A DNA stretch of 64,000 nt from Microbacteriaceae bacterium (GTDB lineage: Bacteria > Actinomycetota > Actinomycetes > Actinomycetales > Microbacteriaceae): contig RDDZ01000039.1 in NCBI GenBank assembly GCA_003852775.1, positions 27,992 through 91,991 on the forward strand. The letters are read 5' to 3'. Below the pieces are notes generated by a model, which saw only the letters and a program-made list of their open reading frames with translations, was not told the origin of the DNA and did not search any database. Shown here piece by piece: positions 1 through 7,625 of this stretch. Within the stretch, counting starts at the first letter, position 1. Each line of letters starts with the position of its first letter. A program made the translations under genes and the position numbers.

Positions 1-142
1 TGCGGAAGCTCGCGGTGAAGACCTCGCCGTCGCGCGAGACGAGCTCGAGCACCTCGCTGTCGGGGAAGACGGAGGTGTAGAACCCGACCGCCTCCTCGAG
101 CCGGCCGGTGAACCACAGGAACGGCGTGATCTTCTGTGCCAT
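1..142 (-). CDS. VOC / PhnB-like (3-demethylubiquinone-9 3-methyltransferase-like) protein, 3' truncated by window edge
   Basis: Reverse strand reads MAQKITPFLWFTGRLEEAVGFYTSVFPDSEVLELVSRDGEVFTASFR..., typical of the PhnB-like VOC N-terminus; ATG at 142. Confidence 0.75.
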   Translation of the reverse strand, partial: MAQKITPFLWFTGRLEEAVGFYTSVFPDSEVLELVSRDGEVFTASFR

Positions 143-218
143 GAGGGCACCTCCACTCGATGTGTACGGTGTCCACATTCGCAGGGTCGCGCGCCTGCGT
201 CAAGGCCTCCCCGCGGGA

Positions 219-1838
219 TCAGAGCTCGAGCTCGGGGAACTCGCCCTCGTGCAGGACCTGGTAGTAGATCCAGACCTCCGTGAACACGACCGACGGGGTG
301 AGGATCTCGAACGTGACGGTCCCCTCCGGGCCGATGATCGCGCGCCCGCCGATCACGCCGTCGACCACACCGATCAGCTCGAAGCCGGGCGACCCGCTCA
401 CCTCGACGACGATGTGCAGGTAGCCGTCCTCGTAGTAGGAATACTCGCCCAGGAGGGAGAGGCTGCGGTCGGTCAACTCCGTCCCCGGCTCGCCGTCACC
501 CTCGCCGCCGCCGTCACCCTCGCCGCCGCCGTCACCGGGGTCGTCGCCGTCACCCGGGTCGTCGCCGTCACCCGGGTCGTCGCCGTCACCCGGGTCGCCA
601 TCGTCACCCGGGTCGCCGCCGCCCGACGGATCCGGAGGCGTGCCCGTGCCGTTCTGCGTCGGCAGCACCGCCGGAGGAGCCACCGGACGGGCCCGCTGCG
701 GGGGAGCCTCGTCGGCGTCGGGCGGTGGCGCCTCATCGACGGGGGCGGGCGTCTCCTCGACGGGCGCGGGGGTCTCCGGCACCCGCGCCGACTCCTGCAT
801 CTCGTCGGACGCCTCCGGCGTCTCGACCGGGGCCGCCGCCGACTCCGCCACAGCCGGCTGCCACGCGGTCGAGGCGAGCACGCCACCCGAGACCACGAGC
901 GATGCGGCGGCGATGCCGGCGATCGTCTTCGCGACCCCCACGGAGGCGAGCTTGCCCCCGATGCCGGACACATGGGAGCCCGGGGCGGCGGACGGCGCGC
1001 CGAAGGCGGTGGGCGGGGCGACCGCGGCACCGACGCCCGCGGAGACGACCCCGGGCATCGTCGCACCGCCGACGATGAGGGGCGGCAGCAGCAGCGCGAG
1101 ACGGCGGTTGACGTACCTCGCCTCGGCCACCGACTCCCGGCAGTGCTCGCACTCGGCGAGGTGCCTCGACGCGCGGCGCATGTCCCGGTTGGATGCGGTG
1201 CCGCGCACCACGGCACCCGCCCGTGTCGCGAACCACGCGCACTCCTCGGTCGCGCCCGGATGCAGGCGCAGGTGGGCCTGGATGTAGGCGTCGCGGAGCC
1301 CCTCGCGCGCTCGGAACGCGAGCTGCGCGACGGCGCCCGCCTTCAGGCCCAGGGTCGTCGCGAGCTCCGCCGTGGACAGCTCCTCGACCTCCGCGAGCCA
1401 GAGCACGTTCTGCCAGCGCTCCGGCAGCGCCGTGAACGCCTGCCGGGTGAGGTCGCGCTCCTCCCGGGTCGCACGGTCGTCGTCGGGCGAGACGGGCTCG
1501 AGGTGGCTCTCGAGGGCGTCGGAGGCATCCTCCCGGTTCCTCCTGCCCCACCCGGCGGCCACGTTCCGCACCGTCGTCATGAGGTACGCCCGGAAGGTCG
1601 CGATGGGGCCGCCGCCGCCGCGGATCGAGGCGAACAGGATGGTGAACGCCTCCTGCACGATGTCCTCGGCGTCGAAGGTTCGCGTCGCCTGCCGCGCGAC
1701 GCTCAGGGCGTTCGCGTAGTGTCTGTTCCACAGCTCACCGAACGCGGACTCGTCGCCCGACCGCGCCGCAGCGACGAGGTCCATGTCGGTGGGGTGGTCG
1801 AACGTGGATTCGCCGACCTTGTGGGTCGTCCGTCTCAT
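219..1838 (-). CDS. ECF-type sigma-70 factor with C-terminal zinc-finger-like, transmembrane and Gly/Asp-rich extracellular extension
   Basis: MRRTTHKVGESTFDHPTDMDLVAAARSGDESAFGELWNRHYANALSVARQ...DAEDIVQEAFTILFASIRG... is ECF region 2; LPERWQNVLWLAEVEELSTAELATTLGL is region 4; HLAECEHCRESV is a zinc-finger-like motif; VAKTIAGIAAASLVVSGGVLAS is a TM segment; then DPGDGD repeats and a beta-rich tail. The ORF-track start at 1952 is probably too far upstream. Confidence 0.85.
   Translation of the reverse strand: MRRTTHKVGESTFDHPTDMDLVAAARSGDESAFGELWNRHYANALSVARQATRTFDAEDIVQEAFTILFASIRGGGGPIATFRAYLMTTVRNVAAGWGRRNREDASDALESHLEPVSPDDDRATREERDLTRQAFTALPERWQNVLWLAEVEELSTAELATTLGLKAGAVAQLAFRAREGLRDAYIQAHLRLHPGATEECAWFATRAGAVVRGTASNRDMRRASRHLAECEHCRESVAEARYVNRRLALLLPPLIVGGATMPGVVSAGVGAAVAPPTAFGAPSAAPGSHVSGIGGKLASVGVAKTIAGIAAASLVVSGGVLASTAWQPAVAESAAAPVETPEASDEMQESARVPETPAPVEETPAPVDEAPPPDADEAPPQRARPVAPPAVLPTQNGTGTPPDPSGGGDPGDDGDPGDGDDPGDGDDPGDGDDPGDGGGEGDGGGEGDGEPGTELTDRSLSLLGEYSYYEDGYLHIVVEVSGSPGFELIGVVDGVIGGRAIIGPEGTVTFEILTPSVVFTEVWIYYQVLHEGEFPELEL
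543..614. repeat. 18-bp tandem repeat (about 4 units of GTCGCCGTCACCCGGGTC) encoding the DPGDGD linker
   Basis: Units at 543-560, 561-578 and 579-596 are identical; 597-614 is degenerate. Confidence 0.9.
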
Positions 1839-1941
1839 GGGGACAGGATAAGCCGCAATCTCGTTCTCGGTGCGATCACACCGCAGAACGTGATAAGCCC
1901 GAGACCGATCCGCCCCCGTGGGGTCACGCGCGACCGCACCG

Positions 1942-2304
1942 TCATCGCGCACCCCCGCGCCGATCGAGCACGAACAGGATCACTCCCCCGCCGGCCGCGG
2001 ATGCGACGCTGACGAGGGCGAGGGTCTCGACGCCCAGCGCTCTCGTCTCCTCCCGGACGCCGCCGAGAGGGTCGGCGGGCGCGTCGCTGGGAGGCGGAGC
2101 GACCCGCACGCGCGCCCGGCCCGTGATCCCGTCGAGACCCGCCTCGGCGCCCGCCATGTACCGACCCCGCGAAGGGGCCGACATCAGCTGCAGGGTGCCG
2201 ACGGACGCCGAGACCGGGTCGTCCCGCTCCGCGAGCGGCACGGCGCCTGGGCGCTTCGGGTGTTCCCAGGGCACGACCGGCGTCCCGGGGGATGACGTGA
2301 CCAC
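1942..2304 (-). CDS. hypothetical protein with C-terminal hydrophobic segment; possibly a remnant
   Basis: 120-aa ORF ending ...ETLALVSVASAAGGGVILFVLDRRGGAR. No family recognised; start uncertain. Confidence 0.3.
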   Translation of the reverse strand: MVTSSPGTPVVPWEHPKRPGAVPLAERDDPVSASVGTLQLMSAPSRGRYMAGAEAGLDGITGRARVRVAPPPSDAPADPLGGVREETRALGVETLALVSVASAAGGGVILFVLDRRGGAR

Positions 2305-2323
2305 GGGTGTCAGCTCGTCGAGC

Positions 2324-3107
2324 TCACGATGCGGTTCGATAGCGCCGGCGGCCAGGGGACCAGACCTGGGGGAAGGGTCCGCACCGAGGCCGCCGGCACT
2401 TGCTGAGATGCGATCGCGGCGCGCCGATCACGCGGATTCCGAAACTATCTGGGCCCGACTCTGCGCCGGCACGACCGAACGGCTCGACCTCGACGCCGAG
2501 AACGACTCGGGGGCTGGACGCGCCGCGCGGCGGGCGGGTAGTCGGTCGCGATCTCGAGCGACGCCGAGGGTGCGCAGCTCGCGGGGTGCCGAGCAGGAAG
2601 TCGCCCGTCGGCCCGCACCGGTACGAGACGCGGTCGCCGATCGCCTGGAAGCCGAGCGGCGGGGTCTCGATCGCAGCGTCGAACGCGGGCGAGCGGTCGT
2701 TGAAGCGGATGCCCTCGGGCTCGACCTCCTCGCCGCCGAGCGCGATGGCGGGGTGCCAGTACGACGAGCGGTCGGCGGTGCTGTCGCACGAGGTCGCGTG
2801 CGCCTCGGGTGTCAGCTCGTCGAACTCGGACGTGACGCCACGACGGTTCCGTCGCAGAACTGGCCGGCGCTGTTGTTGTCCGCCCCGAGCATGAGGCACT
2901 GGCTCGTGACGTCGGCCGGGGTGTCGGTCGCGTAGGAGAGCCAGCCCGCGGCGCTCGCCGCGGTGGCGGGAAGGAGAGCGGTGGTGATCGCCGTTCCGAG
3001 CGCAAGCGCTGTCGCGCGGCGGATGGCGGTGCGGGCAGGACGGGTCATGCGGGTCATCCGGGATGCGGCCGTGGGGCCGCTGTGGTGGTGTCTCGTCACC
3101 ACAGTAG
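2324..3107 (-). pseudogene. degenerate secreted DUF1996-like protein (multiple frame disruptions)
   Basis: Signal peptide MTRPARTAIRRATALALGTAITTALLPATAASAA lies in one frame; the downstream FDELTPEAHATSCDSTADRSSYWHPAIALGGEEVEPEG...GFQAIGDRVSYRCG segment lies in another frame. No single ORF covers the family. Confidence 0.45.
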
Positions 3108-3254
3108 GGTTCGACGCCCCCCTGCACCGAGCGTTCAGTGCACCCGGTTTGGTTATATGACACGTCACAGATACGTTCGATCCTCCGCCGGAGAGGGGCG
3201 CCGCGACAGGGCCGGCAGGGGAGCGATCTGCGCTCGACGCGCTCCCGGGCGGGT

Positions 3255-3384
3255 GGCTCCTCCGCGCTCCACGAGTCGAGGAGCTCGACGAAGTGGCTCT
3301 TCGTCACGCCGAGGTGGGTCTGCATCGCACGGGCCGCGGCATCCGGGTCCTGCGCGCGGATGGCGTCGAGAAGGGATGATGGCC
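3255..3384 (-). pseudogene. C-terminal remnant of a GntR/FadR-type (FCD) regulator
   Basis: Reverse strand reads LDAIRAQDPDAAARAMQTHLGVTKSHFVELLDSW, a typical FCD C-terminus, with no HTH upstream. Confidence 0.65.
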
Positions 3385-3518
3385 GACGAGTAGGTCGCGA
3401 TCGCGATGGTGCGGTTCGGGTCGCGCACCTCGCTGCGGTAGACGACGGTCGACTCGAAGCCGATGAACGAGGCGAGGGTGAACACCCTCCACGGGATCTC
3501 CGGGCCGCCGAGCAGCAC
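3385..3518 (-). pseudogene. internal remnant of an APC-family amino-acid permease
   Basis: WRVFTLASFIGFESTVVYRSEVRDPNRTIAIATYSSAII matches the conserved FxFIGFE...EarDPkRTIprATy stretch; rest of gene absent. Confidence 0.65.
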
Positions 3519-3639
3519 GATGTCGCTGCTTAGACGTTCCTTTCGGGATCGGTCTACACGCTAGGCCAATGGGCCAATAGGCCCTGCATCGCTGTGTTAC
3601 AGCGGCGTAAGACTTGTCCCGGACGTCTCGCGGACGACC

Positions 3640-3676
3640 AAGCGCCCCGCGCCGATCGGGATCGGGCGGGGCGCTT
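3640..3676 (-). terminator. hairpin terminator downstream of nrdB
   Basis: AAGCGCCCCGC (3640-3650) / GCGGGGCGCTT (3666-3676) perfect arms just after the nrdB stop at 3695. Confidence 0.6.
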
Positions 3677-3694
3677 CGTGTGTGCTGCGGAGGC

Positions 3695-4696
3695 CTACTC
3701 CTTCGGGCGGTCGCCCGTCGACGCCTTCGCGTTCGCCTCGTACGAGGTGTTCGTCGACTCGAAGAAGTTGACGAGCTCGAGCGTGTCGTTCGCGGTCGCC
3801 ATCCACTTCGCGGGGTTCACGACGTTGTAGTGGGCGCCGAAGCCGAGCTCCTCGAGGCGGCGGTCCGCGAGGTACTTCACGTACTGGTTGATGTAGTTCG
3901 CGTTGAGGCCGAGGATGCCGTTCGGGAGCAGGTCGTTGTTGTACTGCTCCTCCATCTCGACCGCGTCGAGGATCATCTGCTTGATCTCGGCCGCGAACTC
4001 CGGCGTCTGCAGGTCGGGGTTCTCATCGAGCACCGTGAGGATCAGGTTGATGCCGAACTTGAGGTGCAGCGACTCGTCGCGCACGATCCAGTCGACGAGC
4101 GAGCCGAAGTTGCGCAGCAGGTTCCGTTGACGGAATGAGAGCGCCACCATGAAGCCCGAGTAGAACCAGATGCCCTCGAGGATGATGTTGTAGGCGATCA
4201 GGTTCCGGATGAAGTCCTGCTTGCCCTCGGTCGTCGTGATGTCGAGGGTCTCCTCGGTCATCCGCTTGATGAACTTGACCTCGAACTCCTCCTTACGCGC
4301 CATGGAGGGGATCTCGACGTGCGAGTTGTAGGCCTCGTTGCGGTCGATCGGGAACGTCTCGAGGACGTACTCGAACGACATGCAGTGGTTGGCCTCCTCC
4401 CACATCTGCTTCGCGAGGTAGAGGTGCGCCTCGGGGGCGTTCACATACGGGTACACGCCGAACGCGAGCGCCTTGTTGACGAGCAGCTCGTTCGGGTTGA
4501 AGTACGAGATGAGGAAGGTGACCGCGTGGCGCTCCTCGTCGGTCATCTTCTTGAAGTCGGCGAGGTCCTCGCCGAGCTGGATCTCGTTGGGGAACCAGGT
4601 GTTGGCGACCGCCTGGTCGTAGAGGTCCATCGCCCACTGGTAGGTGATGGGCTTGAGGAGGAGTCCTTCTTGAACTCCAGTCCCGAGGATGGCCAT
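3695..4696 (-). CDS. nrdB: ribonucleoside-diphosphate reductase beta subunit (R2), class Ic-like residues
   Basis: MAILGTGVQEGLLLKPITYQWAMDLYDQAVANTWFPNEIQ...NPNELLVNK...WEEANHCMSFEYVLETF...LEGIWFYSGF...VRDESLHLKFG; ligand pattern of the R2 ferritin-like fold. Confidence 0.97.
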   Translation of the reverse strand: MAILGTGVQEGLLLKPITYQWAMDLYDQAVANTWFPNEIQLGEDLADFKKMTDEERHAVTFLISYFNPNELLVNKALAFGVYPYVNAPEAHLYLAKQMWEEANHCMSFEYVLETFPIDRNEAYNSHVEIPSMARKEEFEVKFIKRMTEETLDITTTEGKQDFIRNLIAYNIILEGIWFYSGFMVALSFRQRNLLRNFGSLVDWIVRDESLHLKFGINLILTVLDENPDLQTPEFAAEIKQMILDAVEMEEQYNNDLLPNGILGLNANYINQYVKYLADRRLEELGFGAHYNVVNPAKWMATANDTLELVNFFESTNTSYEANAKASTGDRPKE

Positions 4697-4797
4697 GTGT
4701 GTATCCTTCCTGTACCACTCACGCCCGCCGGGTCCGGCGGCCGGGTGAGCGAGGCGGATGGGGGCCATCCCATCCGCCTCGCACTTCTCTCAGCTGG

Positions 4798-4878
4798 TTA
4801 CTGGCAGCTCTCGCACTGCAGTTCGTCCATGGGGTCGACGGGCACGGCGTACTCGTCGATGGCGGTGTAGCCGGTCAT
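4798..4878 (-). CDS. 26-aa peptide MTGYTAIDEYAVPVDPMDELQCESCQ: detached (-1 frame) C-terminal redox CxxC tail of NrdA
   Basis: ATG at 4878 overlaps the nrdA TGA (ATGA). The sequence ends CESCQ as expected for an R1 C-terminal thiol tail, while the nrdA frame ends ...RGFGGLA without Cys. Confidence 0.7.
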   Translation of the reverse strand: MTGYTAIDEYAVPVDPMDELQCESCQ

Positions 4879-7337
4879 GCGAGGCCCCCGAACCCGCGAC
4901 GCGGTGCGGCGGCGGGGGAAGCCGCCGGCGCCTCGGCGGCCGGGGCGGATGCGGCACCGAAGCCGCGCTTGGCGCCTCCCGCCGCGATCTCCTCTGCCTT
5001 GTTGACCTTGACGGTCGACTGCTCGGCCTGGTGACGGGGCTTCACGTGCAGGTAGTAGGTCGTCTTGACGCCCTTCTCCCACGCCTTGTAGTAGATGTCC
5101 ATCATGTCGCCGAGATCGCGCGTCTCGAGGTACATGTTGCGGCTGATCGCCTGGTCGATCCACTTCTGAGCGCGCGCCGCGACCTCGATGAAGGCGTACG
5201 GCGAGAGCTGGAAGCTCGTCTTGTAGACCTTCTTGAGCTCGTCGGGGATGTCGGCGATCACCTGGATGTCGCCCTGGCTGCGCAGCACCTGCTCGCGCAC
5301 CTTCTCCCAGATGCCGAGGCGCTGGAGGTCGGCGACGAGGTTGCGGTTCACCTCGAGGAACTTGCCGTTCGAGGTCGAGCGGCTGAAGATCTGGGCGAAC
5401 TGCGGGTCGAGGCCGGGCGTCGTGCCGGCGACGAGGCCGATGGACGCCGTGGGAGCGATCGCCATGAGCGTCGCGTTGCGCATGCCGCCCTTGACCTTCT
5501 CGCGCAGGCGGTCCCAGTCGAGGCGCATCGTGCGGTCGACCGTGATCGGCACGCCGCGGTCCTTCTCGGTGAGCTCGATCGAGTCGAACGGCACGAGGCC
5601 CTGCGACCAGCGCGAACCCTCGAAGTTGGCGTACGAGCCGCGCTCGCGGGCGAGATCGGCCGACTCGTCGATGGCCGCGTAGGAGACGTGCTCCATGATC
5701 TCGTCCATGAGGGCGTACGCCTCCTCGGACTCGTACGAGTAGCCGAACTTCTCGACGACGTCCGTGAAGCCCATGACGCCCAGGCCGATCGCGCGGTTCA
5801 TCTGGTTGGCGTGGTCCGCCTCGGCGACCGAGGACTCCGTGATGTCGATGAGGTTGTCGAGCTGGCGCACCGCGCTGCGCGCCGACTCCTCGATGAGGTC
5901 CCAGTCGAAGCCGAGGCCGCCGTTCTCGTCGACCTTGAGGTGGGTCGAGAGGTTGATCGAGGCGAGGTTGCAGACGGAGATGTTCTCGAGGTCCTGCGGG
6001 AGGCAGATCTCGGTGCAGAGGTTCGAGAGGTGGATCGTGCCCGTGTTGTTGTTGAGGGCGCGGTTGTTGATCGTGTCCTTCCAGGTGAGCCACGGGTGGC
6101 TCGTGGTCTGGAGCGACATGAGGATGTCCTTGAACTGCGAGCGCGCCGAGATCTTCTTGAACATGCGCAGCTGGCCGGCCTCGGCCATCGCGACGTACTC
6201 GGCGTAGCGCTTCGAGAACGCCTCGCCGTAGAGCTCGTTGAGGTCGGACACCTCAAGCGGGTCAAAGAGGTACCAGTCGTCGTCGGTCTGCACGCGCTTC
6301 ATGAACTCGTCCGAGATCCAGACGGCCGTGTTGGCGGTGCGGGTGCGGCGGTACGGGTCGCCGGAGTTCTGGCGGAGGTCGAGGAACTCGGGGAAGTCGA
6401 GGTGCCAGTTCTCCATGTAGAAGCACAGGGCGCCGAACTTCTTGCCGCCGCGGCTGACCGCGCGCAGCACCGAGTCGATCGTGTGCATGAAGGGGATGGG
6501 GCCCGTGCTCGTGGTGTTGTTCGAGCGGATGGGCGATCCCTGCGCACGGAGCTTGGTGACCGAGAGACCGATGCCGCCCGTGCCCTTCGTGAGCCACATG
6601 ACGTCGCGCACGCTCTTGGCGATGTGCTCGATGTCGTCGTGCATCTCCATGACGAAGCAGTTGGAGAGCTGCGGGTAGGCGGTACCCGCGTTGACGAGCG
6701 TCGAGCCGGCCGCGAGGTACTCGAGCTTCGACATCTTGTTGTAGAACTCGATCGCGTGGCTCGTGGGGTCGGCCTCGTTGAGCGAGAGACCCATCGCGAT
6801 GCGCATCCAGAAGAACTGCGGCACCTCGAGGGGCTCGCCGTTGCGGGCCTTGATGCCGTAGCGGTTGTTGAGCGTGACGACGCCGATGTACTTGAGGAGG
6901 CCGTCGCGGCTGGGCTCGAGGGCCGCGGCGAGGCGCTCGAGGTCGAAGAGCTCGGGGAAGCGAGAGTCGAGCAGGAGCTCCTCGACGCCGCGGTTGATGG
7001 CGCGGGCGAAGTGGGTGCGGTGGAGCTCCTTGAGCTCCTCGTCGGTCTCGTAGTCGCCGAGCACGCGCTTGTAGATGGTCTTGAGGAGGAGGCGCGCGGC
7101 GACGGTGTCGAACTGCGGGTCGTCCTTGACGTTCTGGAGCGCGACCTGGATGACGGCCTCGTCGAGCTGCTGCGTCGTGATGCCGTCGAACAGGGTGAGC
7201 TCGAGCTCCGACGCGATCTGGGTGACCCAGGTGATCTCCTCGGAGAGCCCCCGGCTCGCCTCCTCGATCGCCAGGTTGATCTTGTTGGCGTCGTACGGCT
7301 CGCGCTCTCCGTTGCGCTTCACGACGGTGATGGTCAC
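4875..7337 (-). CDS. nrdA: ribonucleoside-diphosphate reductase alpha subunit (R1) with N-terminal ATP-cone
   Basis: Probable GTG start; VTITVVKRNGEREPYDANKINLAIEEASRGL... (ATP-cone), STLVNAGTAYPQLSNCFVMEM, NLCTEICLP, SVCNLASINLS, MAIAPTASIGLVAGTTPGLDPQF. Confidence 0.97.
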   Translation of the reverse strand: MTITVVKRNGEREPYDANKINLAIEEASRGLSEEITWVTQIASELELTLFDGITTQQLDEAVIQVALQNVKDDPQFDTVAARLLLKTIYKRVLGDYETDEELKELHRTHFARAINRGVEELLLDSRFPELFDLERLAAALEPSRDGLLKYIGVVTLNNRYGIKARNGEPLEVPQFFWMRIAMGLSLNEADPTSHAIEFYNKMSKLEYLAAGSTLVNAGTAYPQLSNCFVMEMHDDIEHIAKSVRDVMWLTKGTGGIGLSVTKLRAQGSPIRSNNTTSTGPIPFMHTIDSVLRAVSRGGKKFGALCFYMENWHLDFPEFLDLRQNSGDPYRRTRTANTAVWISDEFMKRVQTDDDWYLFDPLEVSDLNELYGEAFSKRYAEYVAMAEAGQLRMFKKISARSQFKDILMSLQTTSHPWLTWKDTINNRALNNNTGTIHLSNLCTEICLPQDLENISVCNLASINLSTHLKVDENGGLGFDWDLIEESARSAVRQLDNLIDITESSVAEADHANQMNRAIGLGVMGFTDVVEKFGYSYESEEAYALMDEIMEHVSYAAIDESADLARERGSYANFEGSRWSQGLVPFDSIELTEKDRGVPITVDRTMRLDWDRLREKVKGGMRNATLMAIAPTASIGLVAGTTPGLDPQFAQIFSRSTSNGKFLEVNRNLVADLQRLGIWEKVREQVLRSQGDIQVIADIPDELKKVYKTSFQLSPYAFIEVAARAQKWIDQAISRNMYLETRDLGDMMDIYYKAWEKGVKTTYYLHVKPRHQAEQSTVKVNKAEEIAAGGAKRGFGAASAPAAEAPAASPAAAPRRGFGGLA

Positions 7338-7462
7338 GTGATCCCTTTCCTCCCCGCGCAGCCTGTCCGCGCGCCCCGTACTCCGATGAAAAACCCTGGT
7401 GAGAACCGACCTCGACAGACCGTTCTCCAGCGTCGTTGCTCTCCCCCGGCCCGGAGGTTCCA

Positions 7463-7510
7463 CCACTATATATCGGGCCCCCGACACCGGGCCAACCCTA
7501 GATGTTGTGG
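7463..7510 (-). promoter_or_regulatory. tandem NrdR-box-like sites upstream of nrdA
   Basis: CCACTATATATCGGGC (7463-7478) and ACCCTAGATGTTGTGG (7495-7510); each resembles acaCwAtATnTwGtGt, with starts 32 bp apart (about three helical turns). Confidence 0.6.
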
Positions 7511-7515
7511 GCGTG

Positions 7516-7564
7516 TCATCCACAGATGTGCATAACTTCACGAGTGTTATGCACATTTTCCACA
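7516..7564. promoter_or_regulatory. cluster of DnaA-box-like 9-mers upstream of nrdA
   Basis: TCATCCACA (7516-7524), TGTGCATAA (7527-7535, reverse of TTATGCACA), TTATGCACA (7547-7555), TTTTCCACA (7556-7564). The two TTATGCACA sites form a perfect 10-bp inverted repeat. Confidence 0.55.
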
Positions 7565-7625
7565 CCCTAGGAGTCGCATCCGACAGGGTCCCGCCGTCGC
7601 CCCTCGGCACTAGGCTCGGAACGCC

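Noticed and set aside
543-614. Possible CRISPR-like array
   Set aside because: Contiguous 18-bp units without spacers, in frame within the sigma factor gene; coding tandem repeat.
3591-3603. GCTGT-GTT-ACAGC small inverted repeat
   Set aside because: Short and isolated; insufficient evidence for a regulatory role.
4758-7535. 925-aa plus-strand ORF
   Set aside because: Antisense shadow of nrdA (low-complexity Arg/Glu/Val/Leu protein); a high-GC codon-bias artefact.
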